Notes: generated by a model from the sequence alone, not told the origin. DNA of 64,000 nt from Pseudoduganella danionis (GCF_009720775.1 NZ_WNKW01000004.1:428577-492576); one strand, 5' to 3'. Shown: positions 19,547 to 30,125, counted from the first letter of the stretch. Made by a program: numbers and translations.

Positions 19547-21673
19547 ATGAACCGTCATCTGATGATCGCTGCTGCCGTTGCCATCGTGTGCAATGCCGCG
19601 CAGGCCGCCGAACCGGCTGCCATGCTGCCCGCCAGTAATCCGTTCGCCAAGGCCAGCACACTGCCTTTCGGCTACCCGATGTTCGACCAGATCAAGAACG
19701 AAGACTATGCGCCGGCGTTTGCCGAAGGCATGCGCATCAACGCTGCCGAGATCGAAGCCATCGCCAACAATCCCCAGCCTGCCACTTTCGACAACACCAT
19801 CGTGGCGCTGGAAAAATCGGGCCAGCTGCTGTCGCGCGTGAGCTCGGTGTTCGGCAATCTGTCCGGTGCCAACACCAACGACAGCTTCAAGGCGCTCGAG
19901 CGCGAGCTGTCGCCCAAGCTGGCCGCGCACAGCGATGCCATTCGCCTCAACGAGAAGCTGTATGCGCGCATCAAGTCGCTGTACGACAAACGCGACAAGC
20001 TGCACCTCGACGCGGAAGCCAAATACCTGCTGCAGCGCTACCACACCGACTTCGTGCGGGCCGGTGCGCGCCTGTCGGCCGCCGACAAGGAAAAGCTGAA
20101 GAGCATGAATGGCCAGCTCGCCAATCTGCAGACGGCGTTTGCCCAGAACGTGCAGGAAGAAGCCAATGCGTCGGCACTGGTCGTCGATACCCGTGCCGAG
20201 CTGGCCGGTATGTCCGATGCTGCCATCGACGCAGCTGCGGCGGCGGCCAAGGCGCGCGGCATGGACGGCAAATTCGTGATCCCGGTGGTGAACACCACGG
20301 GGCAGGCCAATCTGGCCGTGCTGACCAACCGAGCCGTGCGCGAACGCCTGATGGCGGCGTCGCTGGAACGCGGCAGCCACGGTGGCCAGTTCGACAACCG
20401 TGAAGTGGTGTTGAAACTCGTGCGGCTGCGCGCCGAGAAGGCCGCGCTGCTCGGTTATGCCACTTATGCCGACTATGCACTGGAAGACCAGACTGCGCAT
20501 GATGCGCAGGCCGTCAACCGCATGCTGGCCGAATTCGCCCGCCCTGCCGTGGCCAATGCCAAAAAAGAAGGCGCCGAAATCCAGCAGGTGATTAACCGCG
20601 AACAGGGCGGCTTCGAGCTGGCCGCGCAGGACTGGTCGTTCTACAGCGACAAGGTGCGCGCCGAGCGCTTCAACTTCGACCAGAACCAGTTGCGCCCCTA
20701 CTTCGAGCTCAACAACGTACTGACCAAGGGCGTGTTCTTCGCCGCCAACAAGGTGTACGGCCTGACGTTCAAGGAACGCAAGGATCTGCCCGTCTACCAT
20801 CCCGATGTGCGCGTGTTCGACGTGTACGATGCGAATGGCAAGCAGCTGGCCATCTTCCTGGCCGACTTCTACGCACGCAGCAACAAGCGCGGTGGTGCAT
20901 GGATGAATGCCTATGTGTCGCAGTCCAAGCTGATGGGCACGCATCCCGTAGTGGCCAACCACCTCAACATCCCTAAGCCCAAGGATGGCGAAGCCACGCT
21001 GCTGACCTACGACGAACTGCGCACGCTGTTCCACGAGTTCGGCCATGCGCTGCATGGCATGTTCTCCGATGTGACCTATCCGCGCTTCTCCGGCACCCGC
21101 GTGCCGCGCGATTTCGTCGAATTCCCGTCGCAGGTCAACGAGATGTGGTCGGTCTGGCCGGAAGTGCTGGCCAACTACGCCACCCACTACCAGACGGGCG
21201 CCGCCATGCCCAAGGAATTGCTGGACAAGGTGATCGCTTCGAAGAAATTCAACGAAGGTTTCCGCACCACGGAATATCTGGCCGCATCGATACTGGATCA
21301 AAAATGGCACCAGCTCGGTGTGGCGCAGATCCCGAGCGATGTACTCGGGTTTGAAGCGGACGCGCTGAAGTCGGCCGGCATCGATTACGCGCCCGTGCCA
21401 CCGCGCTACCGCACCACCTATTTCTCGCACACCTTCGCCGGTGGCTACACGGCCGGCTATTACGGCTACCTGTGGTCGGAGAAGCTCGATGCCGATACCG
21501 TCAACTGGTTCAACGAGCAAGGCGGCATGCTGCGCAAGAACGGCGACTGGTTCCGCAAGATGCTGCTGTCGCGCGGCGGCACCATGGATGCCATGCAGAT
21601 GTACCGCAAGTTCCGTGGCCGTGATGCCACCGTCGAACCGCTGCTCGAGCGTCGCGGCCTGACGGAAAAATAA
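19547..21673 (+). CDS. Secreted M3 family metallopeptidase (Dcp-like), copy 2
   Basis: 708 residues. The signal peptide is MIAAAVAIVCNAAQA. The zinc motif HEFGH starts at residue 496, the same position as in copy 1, and the ligand region is VEFPSQVNEMW. The two copies share most blocks (YFELNNVLTKGVFFAANK, DLPVYHPDVRVFDVYDANGK) but differ widely in third codon positions and in surface stretches, so the duplication is not recent. They are probably one operon, closed by the terminator at 21699. Confidence 0.94.
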   Translation: MNRHLMIAAAVAIVCNAAQAAEPAAMLPASNPFAKASTLPFGYPMFDQIKNEDYAPAFAEGMRINAAEIEAIANNPQPATFDNTIVALEKSGQLLSRVSSVFGNLSGANTNDSFKALERELSPKLAAHSDAIRLNEKLYARIKSLYDKRDKLHLDAEAKYLLQRYHTDFVRAGARLSAADKEKLKSMNGQLANLQTAFAQNVQEEANASALVVDTRAELAGMSDAAIDAAAAAAKARGMDGKFVIPVVNTTGQANLAVLTNRAVRERLMAASLERGSHGGQFDNREVVLKLVRLRAEKAALLGYATYADYALEDQTAHDAQAVNRMLAEFARPAVANAKKEGAEIQQVINREQGGFELAAQDWSFYSDKVRAERFNFDQNQLRPYFELNNVLTKGVFFAANKVYGLTFKERKDLPVYHPDVRVFDVYDANGKQLAIFLADFYARSNKRGGAWMNAYVSQSKLMGTHPVVANHLNIPKPKDGEATLLTYDELRTLFHEFGHALHGMFSDVTYPRFSGTRVPRDFVEFPSQVNEMWSVWPEVLANYATHYQTGAAMPKELLDKVIASKKFNEGFRTTEYLAASILDQKWHQLGVAQIPSDVLGFEADALKSAGIDYAPVPPRYRTTYFSHTFAGGYTAGYYGYLWSEKLDADTVNWFNEQGGMLRKNGDWFRKMLLSRGGTMDAMQMYRKFRGRDATVEPLLERRGLTEK

Positions 21674-21698
21674 GCCGCCCAGCGCTGCTGCCACGGGT

Positions 21699-21743
21699 CG
21701 CTGTGCCGATTTATGTGAAAATCGGCACAGCGGCCTTTTTTTA
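21699..21743 (+). terminator. Terminator after the M3 peptidase pair
   Basis: Fourteen-base-pair stem CGCTGTGCCGATTT (21699-21712) with AAATCGGCACAGCG (21719-21732), then GCC and a run of seven T. Confidence 0.93.
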
Positions 21744-21758
21744 TGGGTAAGATAAAGT

Positions 21759-21968
21759 ATGAGCAAACAATTGCAGGGCATGACACTGGAAGCGATACTG
21801 ATCCGTCTGCATGCGTATTACGGCTGGGAGCAACTGGCCCAGCGCATCGCGATCAACTGTTTTATGAGCGACCCCAGCATCAAATCCAGCCTGAAATTCC
21901 TGCGCAAAACCCCGTGGGCGCGCGAGCGCGTCGAAGCGCTGTATTGCGCCACCCACTTCAACGATTAG
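21759..21968 (+). CDS. VF530 family DNA-binding protein (DUF2132)
   Basis: 69 residues. It matches the short VF530 family: [21 protein letters not shown], then [24 protein letters not shown]. The fold, known from a Vibrio member, binds DNA; the cellular role is not known. The next gene begins 9 bases after its stop. Confidence 0.92.
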   Translation: MSKQLQGMTLEAILIRLHAYYGWEQLAQRIAINCFMSDPSIKSSLKFLRKTPWARERVEALYCATHFND

Positions 21969-21977
21969 GATTGCAAC

Positions 21978-22262
21978 ATGGATAGCAAACTCAAGGCCAC
22001 ACTGAATTCCCTGCACAGCCATCTGGCCCAGAGCGGCCCGCTGGACGAGGAATCGCGTACTCTGCTGGCCCAGCTCGATGGCGATATCAAACAGCTGCTG
22101 GCCGCTAATGCTGCCGCCTCAGCCGATGCTGCAGAAGAAAGCAGCACCTATGGTCTGGCCGAGCGCGCGCAGGAACTCGGTGCCAAGTTTGCCGTCAAAC
22201 ACCCTCATCTGGAACCGGCCTTGCGTGAGCTGGGCAATATACTCTCCAGCATGGGCATCTGA
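21978..22262 (+). CDS. DUF4404 family protein
   Basis: 94 residues. Short helical protein with the DUF4404 pattern: an N-terminal helix (LKATLNSLHSHLAQ), an LLAQLDGDIKQLL segment and the C-terminal FAVKHPHLEPALRELGNILSSMGI. No function is known. It is probably co-transcribed with the VF530 gene. Confidence 0.88.
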   Translation: MDSKLKATLNSLHSHLAQSGPLDEESRTLLAQLDGDIKQLLAANAAASADAAEESSTYGLAERAQELGAKFAVKHPHLEPALRELGNILSSMGI

Positions 22263-22278
22263 ACCCCGCACTTCAGCG

Positions 22279-22788
22279 TCAGGGAAAAGCCAGCGCGGGC
22301 GGCTCCATGCCGCCAAAGCTGGCAGCAGGGTGGCGCTGGGCCATCATGGCTTCGATGTCATCGACCCGGGCAGCCGGCAGATCGAGGATGAGCAGAACGC
22401 GCCCTTGTGCCAGTGCGGCCGCAAAGCGGCGCAGCCGCGTATTCGGTACGGCCGCCGCATTCATGGCGCTGGCCCAGCTACCGAGCACGGCGCCGCCCAG
22501 CATCAGCAGCAAAATGGTGAATGTACCTGCAGTCCAGCCCGCGATCGGATAAAAAGCCAGCCCTATGGCGCAGGCTAGACCGATCACGGCGCCTAGCGCC
22601 GCGCCCAACTGGGCACCATGCACGATGTCGGTACGGCCCAGCAGGCCCAGCGTGGGTAGTTCTGCGGCCATGGCCTGACGGGCCAGAAAGTGGATGTGGC
22701 GTATGCTGACCCGTGCCAGCAGCAGCTCGTCCAGCACGGCACGGGCGCTGCCCGCATCGGGCAGCGTAAAGTAGAGGCGGCGTTGCAT
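22279..22788 (-). CDS. DUF1269-type membrane protein
   Basis: 169 residues from ATG 22788 with GGGAG upstream. Soluble N-terminal part (RRLYFTLPDAGSARAVLDELL), then two hydrophobic glycine-rich segments (LGAALGAVIGLACAIGLAFY and TFTILLLMLGGAVLGSWASAM), then a soluble tail with RVLLILDLP. This is the layout of DUF1269 inner-membrane proteins of unknown function. It converges on the DUF4404 gene. Confidence 0.8.
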   Translation of the reverse strand: MQRRLYFTLPDAGSARAVLDELLLARVSIRHIHFLARQAMAAELPTLGLLGRTDIVHGAQLGAALGAVIGLACAIGLAFYPIAGWTAGTFTILLLMLGGAVLGSWASAMNAAAVPNTRLRRFAAALAQGRVLLILDLPAARVDDIEAMMAQRHPAASFGGMEPPALAFP

Positions 22789-22970
22789 GGCATTCTCCCG
22801 CGCGAGGTGATGCCTCCTTTATAGCAAACGGCGGCCTGCATGCAAGATCATTCTGACATCATTGCCGGATTGTCCAGCTTGCCTGATATGCCCAAGTGTT
22901 TGAATACTAAAAGGTTTTCCGTTTGCACGGCAAGCGGGGGCGGCGCATTTCCGGTACAATGCCGTCCGAT

Positions 22971-25379
22971 ATGAACTCCCCTACCAATTTATTTGCGACC
23001 GTCCCCAAGCGGTCTGCCCGCGCTGCTGCTGCGCCTTTCCTGCCGATGTCACGCGCCGAGATGGACGCGCTCGGCTGGGACGAGTGCGACGTGATCCTGG
23101 TCACCGGCGACGCCTACATCGACCACCCGAGCTTCGGCATGGCGTTGGTCGGCCGTCTGTTGGAAGCGCAAGGCTTCCGCGTCGGCATCATCAGCCAGCC
23201 GGACTGGACTTCTGCGGAAGCGTTCCGCGTGCTGGGCAAGCCGCGCCTGTATTACGGCATCACGGCGGGCAATATGGATTCCATGGTCAACCGCTACACG
23301 GCCGACCGCAAAATCCGCTCGGAAGATGCTTACACGGCCAATGCCGAGCCGAATAAACGTCCGGACCGCGCCGTCACGGCCTATGCCCAGCGCGCGCGCG
23401 AAGCTTATCCGGGCATACCCGTGGTGATCGGTTCTATCGAAGCCTCGCTGCGCCGCATCGCCCATTACGATTACTGGTCGGACAAGGTGCGCCGCTCCGT
23501 GCTGGTCGATTCCAAGGCCGACCTGCTGATCTTCGGCAATGCCGAACGCGCGCTGGTGGACCTGACCCACCGCATGAACGCGGGCGAAGAAATCAAGACC
23601 ATACGCGACCTGCGCGGTACGGCCTTCCTGGTGCCTAGCGGCTGGCTGCCGACGCCTGAATGGGGCGTGCATAACAGCACCCGCGTCGATACGCCGGGCA
23701 AGGTGGATGCCCATCCCGACCCTTATCTGATGGTGCAGCCGAACACGCCTTCGTGCGCCAGCAATGGCGGTGCCGAGACGCCTGCAGCGGGGACGGAAGG
23801 TGCCGCGGCCGCTGCTGCGCCGGTCGCTCCGGCGGTGGTGGAAAAGCCCATCCGCATCATGAGCCGCGCCGAGCGTCAGGCCATGGAGCGCGAAAAACAC
23901 CAGCGCACGGTGGTGCGTCTGCCTTCGTTCGAAACGGTGAGCACCGATCCGGTGATGTATGCGCACGCTTCGCGCGTGTTTCACCTCGAATCGAATCCCG
24001 GCAATGCGCGCGCACTGGTGCAGGCGCACGGTGAACGCGATGTGTGGCTGAACCCGCCGCCACTGCCGCTGCGCATGGATGAGATGGATGGCGTGTACGA
24101 CATGAACTATGCCCGTGCACCACACCCGTCCTACGGCAAGGCACGCATTCCTGCATGGGAAATGATCCGCTTCTCCGTCAACATCATGCGCGGCTGCTTC
24201 GGCGGCTGCACTTTCTGCTCGATTACCGAGCACGAAGGCCGCATCATCCAGAGCCGTTCCGAGCCGTCGATTTTGCGCGAGATCGAGCACATCCGCGACA
24301 AGACCAAGGGCTTCACGGGCACGATTTCCGATCTGGGCGGCCCGACCGCGAATATGTACCGGCTGTCCTGCAAGGAACCGGAGATCGAGAAAACCTGCCG
24401 CCGCCTGTCCTGCGTGTTCCCGTCCATCTGCGTCAATCTCGGCACCGACCACAGCAAGCTGATTGCGCTGTACCGCAAGGCGCGCGCGATTCCGGGCGTG
24501 AAGAAGATATTGATTTCTTCGGGCCTGCGCTACGATCTGGCCGTGCGTTCGCCCGAATACGTGAAAGAACTGGTGACCCACCACGTGGGCGGTCTGCTGA
24601 AAATCGCCCCCGAGCACACGGAAGAAAACACCCTGAACAAGATGATGAAGCCCGGCATCGGTGCTTACGACGAGTTCAAGGAAATGTTCGACCGTTTCTC
24701 GCTGGAAGCGGGCAAGAAGCAGTACCTGATCCCGTATTTCATCGCAGCCCACCCGGGCACGACCGATCTGGACATGCTGAATCTGGCGCTGTGGCTGAAG
24801 AAGAATAACTTCAAGCTCGATCAGGTGCAGACCTTCATGCCCACGCCCATGGCCATGGCGACCACCATGTACCACTCGCGCCGCAACCCGCTGCACAAGG
24901 TCACGGCCGATTCGGAAGTGGTGGAAACCGCCCGCAGCGGCAAGATTCGCCGTACCCACAAGGCTTTCCTGCGCTATCAGGACCCGGAGAACTGGCCTAT
25001 CCTGCGCGAAGCGCTGGTGGCCATGGGCCGTGCCGATCTGATCGGCAACGGCGAGCGCCACCTGATTCCTGCATGGTCGGCCGGCGAAGCGGCCGGTAAT
25101 GCCTACAGCGGCGCCGCGCCGGCCAAAGGCAAAGGCGGCGGCAAAGCAGGCGGCTATGCGGCAGCCCCTGCTGTGCCTGCTGCAGCGCCGGCTGGACGGG
25201 CTGGACGGGCCGGCAAATCTGGCGTGGTGGTTGCGGCCCAGCCACCGGCGCGCGCTGCCCGGGCGAATGCGCTGACGGGTTCGCTGACGGCGCGCAAATC
25301 GCTGGAAACCAAGCCGCGTGCCTCGATACTGGATACTATCAAGGTCAAGAAACCGGCCAGCCCCCGTGGCCGCAAATAA
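22971..25379 (+). CDS. YgiQ family radical SAM protein
   Basis: 802 residues from ATG 22971 (ATG 22959 and further upstream codons are in frame). The N-terminal cobalamin-binding-like part ([17 protein letters not shown]) precedes the radical SAM core with CFGGCTFC, the CX3CX2C cluster motif. The C-terminal region has the family sequence [19 protein letters not shown] low-complexity alanine-rich insert sits near residues 260-285, and the last 120 residues form an Ala/Lys/Gly/Pro-rich tail. The reaction of YgiQ proteins is unknown. Confidence 0.93.
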   Translation: MNSPTNLFATVPKRSARAAAAPFLPMSRAEMDALGWDECDVILVTGDAYIDHPSFGMALVGRLLEAQGFRVGIISQPDWTSAEAFRVLGKPRLYYGITAGNMDSMVNRYTADRKIRSEDAYTANAEPNKRPDRAVTAYAQRAREAYPGIPVVIGSIEASLRRIAHYDYWSDKVRRSVLVDSKADLLIFGNAERALVDLTHRMNAGEEIKTIRDLRGTAFLVPSGWLPTPEWGVHNSTRVDTPGKVDAHPDPYLMVQPNTPSCASNGGAETPAAGTEGAAAAAAPVAPAVVEKPIRIMSRAERQAMEREKHQRTVVRLPSFETVSTDPVMYAHASRVFHLESNPGNARALVQAHGERDVWLNPPPLPLRMDEMDGVYDMNYARAPHPSYGKARIPAWEMIRFSVNIMRGCFGGCTFCSITEHEGRIIQSRSEPSILREIEHIRDKTKGFTGTISDLGGPTANMYRLSCKEPEIEKTCRRLSCVFPSICVNLGTDHSKLIALYRKARAIPGVKKILISSGLRYDLAVRSPEYVKELVTHHVGGLLKIAPEHTEENTLNKMMKPGIGAYDEFKEMFDRFSLEAGKKQYLIPYFIAAHPGTTDLDMLNLALWLKKNNFKLDQVQTFMPTPMAMATTMYHSRRNPLHKVTADSEVVETARSGKIRRTHKAFLRYQDPENWPILREALVAMGRADLIGNGERHLIPAWSAGEAAGNAYSGAAPAKGKGGGKAGGYAAAPAVPAAAPAGRAGRAGKSGVVVAAQPPARAARANALTGSLTARKSLETKPRASILDTIKVKKPASPRGRK

Positions 25380-25582
25380 GTTCTTACGGCACTTATTTTT
25401 TTCTCATCGCAATCTTGTTTGCCTTCTCAGCCGACCCCCTTGCGGGCCGGCGTCCTAAGGGGCGAGCTAGCCCCGGTTTTCCGCCCTGCTCCAGCGATGC
25501 TGGGGCCGGTTTTGCCGCTACACTAGTTCGCAAGCTGGCCACCTATGCGCGTGGCCTCCCTCCTACGGCGAACTGGAAGATC

Positions 25583-26995
25583 ATGAAAAAATTCTGTAAA
25601 ACCTATTTGCTGCTGCCGCTGCTGGGCGTGTTGGCAGCCTGTGGCGGCGGTGGTGGCGGCTCCTCCACGCCGGCACCGGCTGTGCTGAAATCGATCGCCG
25701 TGACGGCGCCGAGCAGCACCATACCGGTCGGCACCACCATGCAGCTGACGGCAACCGGCACGTATTCCGATAACACCACCAAGGTATTGACCACGGCCAC
25801 GGGACTGGTCTGGGCTTACAAAGGTACGGGCGCAGTGGCCACCATATTCTCCAGCGGTAGCGTGACTGCCAAGGCCGTTGGTGCGGATACCTTTACCGCT
25901 ACCCAGGAAGGTATTAGCGGCAGTATCAACCTGAGTGTGATCGCGCCATGGGCCAATGTGGTAGCCGGTGGCAACCAGACCCTGGCGCGCAAGGCCGATG
26001 GCAGCCTGTATGCATGGGGCTCCAATATCCGTGGCCAGCTCGGCGACAGCACCACGATAGACCGCAATGCGCCAGTACAGGTCAGCGGTGGCAGCCTGCT
26101 GTGGAAACAGATCGCCGTGGGCGAACAGTTTGTCGTGGCATTGCGCAGCGACGGCACCATCTGGTCGTGGGGGTTCAACCAGAATGGCCGCCTTGGCGAC
26201 GGCACGACGGTGGACCATGCCATCCCCGCCAAAATTGGCAAGGATACCGACTGGGCGTATGTAGCGGCCGGCAAAGGCCATGCCTTCGCCATCAAGACCT
26301 CCGGCGTGCTGTATGCGTGGGGGCGCAATTTCAATGGCCAGCTCGGTGACGGCAGCACCATAGACCGGCTGGTGCCCACCAAAATCACTTCCCCTACCAC
26401 GGGCGGCTGGCTGTCCGTGAGCGCGGGCGAAACCCATACGCTGGCCATCACCAAAGACACGCTCAACCTGTACGCCTGGGGTGGCAATGCCAATGGTCAG
26501 GTTGGCAATGGCACTCAAGTGGATGTGACGGCGCCAGTGAAGATAGGCACGTCGACCTGGGCTTCGGTTGCGGCTGGTAGCAACCACTCGCTGGCCGTGC
26601 GCGCCGACGGTTCCATGTATGGCTGGGGCTATAACTTGAACGGTCAGGTGGGTAACAATGGATCGGCCAGCGTAACGGCGCCCGTGCAGATTTCCACTGC
26701 CACGAACTGGGCGGTGGTGTCGGCCGGCGTGGCGCATAGCATGGCGGTAACGCGTGACGGCCAGTTATGGGGCTGGGGAAGCAATGCCGAGAGCCAGTTG
26801 GGCAATGGTGGTCCGGACGTGGCAGAGCCGGTGCAGATCGGCACAGCCAGCAACTGGATTTCTGTGACGGCCGGTAACGCCCACACCTTTGGCCTGCGCT
26901 CGGACAATAGCTTGTGGGGCTGGGGCCGGAATGTCGAAGGTCAACTTGGTAAAAGTGACTATATACAAGCACCAGTGCCTGTAAGCATCCCTTAA
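25583..26995 (+). CDS. RCC1-repeat lipoprotein with Ig-like domain
   Basis: 470 residues from ATG 25583 with GGAAG upstream. A lipoprotein signal ending in LAAC is followed by a glycine stretch, a BIG2-like domain of about 85 residues (SIAVTAPSSTIPVGTTMQLTA) and then seven RCC1 repeats of 48-55 residues (SLYAWGSNIRGQLGD, TIWSWGFNQNGRLGDGTT and so on) that should close a seven-bladed propeller. It is probably surface-attached. The ligand or partner is unknown. Confidence 0.9.
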   Translation: MKKFCKTYLLLPLLGVLAACGGGGGGSSTPAPAVLKSIAVTAPSSTIPVGTTMQLTATGTYSDNTTKVLTTATGLVWAYKGTGAVATIFSSGSVTAKAVGADTFTATQEGISGSINLSVIAPWANVVAGGNQTLARKADGSLYAWGSNIRGQLGDSTTIDRNAPVQVSGGSLLWKQIAVGEQFVVALRSDGTIWSWGFNQNGRLGDGTTVDHAIPAKIGKDTDWAYVAAGKGHAFAIKTSGVLYAWGRNFNGQLGDGSTIDRLVPTKITSPTTGGWLSVSAGETHTLAITKDTLNLYAWGGNANGQVGNGTQVDVTAPVKIGTSTWASVAAGSNHSLAVRADGSMYGWGYNLNGQVGNNGSASVTAPVQISTATNWAVVSAGVAHSMAVTRDGQLWGWGSNAESQLGNGGPDVAEPVQIGTASNWISVTAGNAHTFGLRSDNSLWGWGRNVEGQLGKSDYIQAPVPVSIP

Positions 26996-27021
26996 TCAGG
27001 CCCGATGCAGCGTTCCAGCGG

Positions 27022-27058
27022 GGACGGCCCAGCTTAGGCTGCGCCGTCCTTTAGTTTT
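27022..27058 (+). terminator. Terminator after the RCC1 lipoprotein
   Basis: Stem GGACGGC (27022-27028) with GCCGTCC (27043-27049), followed by TTTAGTTTTT. Confidence 0.75.
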
Positions 27059-27140
27059 TGCAGCATCAGCTTGCTGAATGGCATGTGGGCAGGCTGAACC
27101 GGCTACAATCTGGTTTCCATTGCCGCCCTTAGGACCTCTC

Positions 27141-29945
27141 GTGCATCCAGCTACACCTGCCATTTTTGCAAGTCTGGCCGCCCGTTTATTGCGGCCGGTG
27201 CTGCTGGCGCTGCTGCTGGGCGCAGGCGGGCTGGTGCCGGCACAGGCGCTGGAACAGGTCACGCTGCAGCTCAAGCACCACCATCAGTTCCAGTTTGCCG
27301 GCTATTACGCGGCCGTGGAGCAGGGCTATTACCGCGAAGCGGGGCTGGATGTGCGCATCCTCGAAGGTACGGATGGCAACGAGCCCGAGCGCAATGTGGA
27401 ATCGGGCAAGGCCCAGTACGGCACGGGTGCGAGCAGCCTGCTGCTGGCCCGTGTGGCCGGCAAGCCGGTGGTGGTGCTGGGCGTAATCTTCCAGCATTCG
27501 CCGTATGCGCTAGCCATGCGCCAGACCAGCAGCGAGCCGGACCTGCGTCGCATCATCGGCCAGCGCGCCATGATAGGCACGCTCACGGATGAACTCGGCA
27601 ACTCCGATGAGCTGCTGGCCTATCTGGTCAAGGAAGGCATACCGGCCAACAGTTTCCAGCGCGTCGAGCACAGCTACAACGTCAATGACCTGATCAACGG
27701 CAAAGTGCAGGCCATGGCCATCTACACCACCAATGAGCCTGAGCTGTTCGAGCGGCGCGGCTTCCCTTACGAAATCTACAGTCCGCGTTCGGTCGGCATC
27801 GATTTCTACGGCGACAATCTGTTCACGAGCGAAAAGGAAATTGCCGACCATCCGGCCCGTGTACGCGCTTTCCGCGAAGCCAGCATGCGCGGCTGGCAAT
27901 GGGCCATGAGCCACCCGGAAGAAACCGTGGAACTGATCCTCAAGTACTATGCGCGCGGTGGCGACCGTCAACATCTGCTGTACGAGGCGCACCAGATGGT
28001 GCCGTTGGTGCAGCCCGTGCTGGTGGAAATCGGCTATATGAATCCCGAGCGCTGGCGCCATATCGCCGATGTCTATGCGGGCCTGGGCATGGTGCCCAAG
28101 CAGGTCAGTCTCGACGGTTTTCTCTACAACGTAGACAGCAGCGCCAGCCGCTTGCGCTGGCTGTACCGTGCGCTGGCCGGTGTGGCCGTGCTGCTGCTGG
28201 TGGGCGCGGTGATCCATTACAGCATGCTGACGCGCGAACGGCGCCGTACCAATGCGGAAATCCGCGCTGGCGAGCAGCGCTTCCGCACCATGTTTGAAGC
28301 CTCTCCGCTGGGTATCGCGCTGATCGATTCCGTGACTTATGAATACCGCGACATCAATCCGCGCTATCAGGAAATTCTCGGCCGCTCGCATGAAGTGCTG
28401 AGCAATATGCGCTGGCTCGATTCCGGCCACCCGGACGATGTGGCCCAGGTCAGGACCCAGATGACGCGCCTGATGGCCCGCGAGATCAGCAATTTCAAGG
28501 TGAGCAACCGCATGTTCCGCTCCGATGGCGAAATGGTCTGGATCGCCGTCTCCGTGACGGCCATCGAAACCCCGCCGGACAGCCATGCCCTGCACCTGTG
28601 CATGATCGAGGATGTGACGGACAAGAAGCAGACGGAACAGCTAGTCTGGCATCAGGCCAATTTCGATCCGCTGACCCAGCTGCCGAATCGCCGCATGTTC
28701 CTCGACCGGCTGGCGCTGGATCTGCTCAAGAGCCAGCGCAGCCGTAGCCGCATCGCGATTCTGTTCATCGACCTCGACCACTTCAAGGAAGTCAACGATA
28801 CGCTGGGCCACCATCAGGGCGATGTGCTGCTGATCGATGCGGCCCGCCGCATCAGCGACTGCGTGCGCAGATCCGATACGGTGGCGCGGCTGGGCGGCGA
28901 CGAATTCACCGTGATCCTGTCGGAACTCGACAGCACCGAGCGGGTGGAAGCGATCGCGCAGAACATCATCGACCGCATGCGCCAGCCGTTCGCGCTGGGG
29001 CAGGAGCAAGCTTTTGTGTCGGCCAGTATCGGCATCACCTTGTATCCCGACGATGCCGACGATATCGACGATCTGCTCAAGCATGCCGATCAGGCCATGT
29101 ATGCGGCCAAGGGCGCAGGGCGCAACCGCTACAGCTACTTCACGCCGGCGCTGCAGGTGGAAGCCCTGACGCGCATGCGCCTGACCAATGACTTGCGCAA
29201 TGCCGTCAAAGAGGGCCAACTGGAGCTGTACTTCCAGCCCATCGTGCACCTGAAGACGGGCCGCATCCACAAGGCCGAAGCGCTGATCCGCTGGCGCCAT
29301 CCTACGCGCGGGCTGGTCAGCCCGATGGATTTCATCCCGCTGGCCGAGGCTAGCGGGCTGATTTTCGACATCGGCATGTGGGTGTTCAGTGAATCGGCGC
29401 GCTGGGTACAGCGCTGGCGCAGCGAGCACCATCCGGACTTCCAGATCAGCGTCAACCAGTCGCCGCTGGAATTCCAGCGTGACGATGGCAGTTATCTGGA
29501 ATGGCAGCGCCAGATGCAGGGCCTGACCCTGTCCGGCCAGGCGCTGGTGGTGGAAATCACGGAAGGCATGCTGCTCGACGCCAATACCACGGTCAGCAAC
29601 AAGCTGCTGCAGCTGCGCGATGCCGGCATACAGGTGGCGCTGGACGACTTCGGCACCGGCTATTCCTCGCTGTCCTATCTGAAGAAATTCGACATCGATT
29701 ATCTGAAAATCGACCGTTCCTTCACGCGCAATCTGGCGCCGGATTCGAGCGATATGGCGTTGTCGGACGCCATCATCGTAATGGCCCACAAACTGGGCCT
29801 GCGCGTGATCGCGGAAGGGGTGGAGACCGAGCAGCAGCGTGCGCTGCTGGCCGAAGCGGGCTGCGACTATGGCCAGGGCTATCTGTTCTCGCGCCCTATC
29901 CCGGCCCAGGAATTCGATGCCATGCTGCGTGCCCAGCAGGTCTGA
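27141..29945 (+). CDS. Substrate-binding (NMT1/THI5-like) - PAS - GGDEF - EAL fusion
   Basis: 934 residues from GTG 27141, with AGGA 6 bases upstream. Order: signal segment, NMT1/THI5-like periplasmic binding domain (about 35-320, with HHHQFQFAGYYAAVEQGYY), one membrane helix near 340, PAS (about 380-500), GGDEF (motif at 585) and EAL (motif at 713). The cyclase keeps GGDEF and an RxxD inhibitory site just upstream; the phosphodiesterase keeps EALIRW, DDFGTGYSSL and EGVET. It probably senses a pyrimidine- or thiamine-like ligand outside and adjusts c-di-GMP inside; the ligand is inference from the domain family. Confidence 0.92.
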   Translation: MHPATPAIFASLAARLLRPVLLALLLGAGGLVPAQALEQVTLQLKHHHQFQFAGYYAAVEQGYYREAGLDVRILEGTDGNEPERNVESGKAQYGTGASSLLLARVAGKPVVVLGVIFQHSPYALAMRQTSSEPDLRRIIGQRAMIGTLTDELGNSDELLAYLVKEGIPANSFQRVEHSYNVNDLINGKVQAMAIYTTNEPELFERRGFPYEIYSPRSVGIDFYGDNLFTSEKEIADHPARVRAFREASMRGWQWAMSHPEETVELILKYYARGGDRQHLLYEAHQMVPLVQPVLVEIGYMNPERWRHIADVYAGLGMVPKQVSLDGFLYNVDSSASRLRWLYRALAGVAVLLLVGAVIHYSMLTRERRRTNAEIRAGEQRFRTMFEASPLGIALIDSVTYEYRDINPRYQEILGRSHEVLSNMRWLDSGHPDDVAQVRTQMTRLMAREISNFKVSNRMFRSDGEMVWIAVSVTAIETPPDSHALHLCMIEDVTDKKQTEQLVWHQANFDPLTQLPNRRMFLDRLALDLLKSQRSRSRIAILFIDLDHFKEVNDTLGHHQGDVLLIDAARRISDCVRRSDTVARLGGDEFTVILSELDSTERVEAIAQNIIDRMRQPFALGQEQAFVSASIGITLYPDDADDIDDLLKHADQAMYAAKGAGRNRYSYFTPALQVEALTRMRLTNDLRNAVKEGQLELYFQPIVHLKTGRIHKAEALIRWRHPTRGLVSPMDFIPLAEASGLIFDIGMWVFSESARWVQRWRSEHHPDFQISVNQSPLEFQRDDGSYLEWQRQMQGLTLSGQALVVEITEGMLLDANTTVSNKLLQLRDAGIQVALDDFGTGYSSLSYLKKFDIDYLKIDRSFTRNLAPDSSDMALSDAIIVMAHKLGLRVIAEGVETEQQRALLAEAGCDYGQGYLFSRPIPAQEFDAMLRAQQV

Positions 29946-30022
29946 ACGCCGGCGCGGCAGCCGCTGGCGTCATGCGCCGGTCGCTTGAAACAGTGATAAT
30001 AACTATCCGCCATCACGGGTCG

Positions 30023-30059
30023 ATAGCTAAAACAAATTGATTGTATTGGAACAATCAAT
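30023..30059 (+). promoter_or_regulatory. Candidate OxyR-binding site upstream of ahpC
   Basis: The array ATAG-7-AAAT-7-ATTG-7-CAAT has the exact spacing of the OxyR consensus ATAG-7-CTAT-7-ATAG-7-CTAT, with 12 of the 16 core bases matching, and the first spacer carries the expected T and A. It overlaps an inverted repeat (AATTGATTGT / ACAATCAATT). It sits 66 bases before the ahpC start codon. OxyR control of ahpC is well known in proteobacteria; binding here is inferred. Confidence 0.6.
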
Positions 30060-30125
30060 TTTCCTAATGGCCGGAAAACCCGTACACTGGCGTCTCAATG
30101 ATACCCAACCCAAGAGGAAACCACC

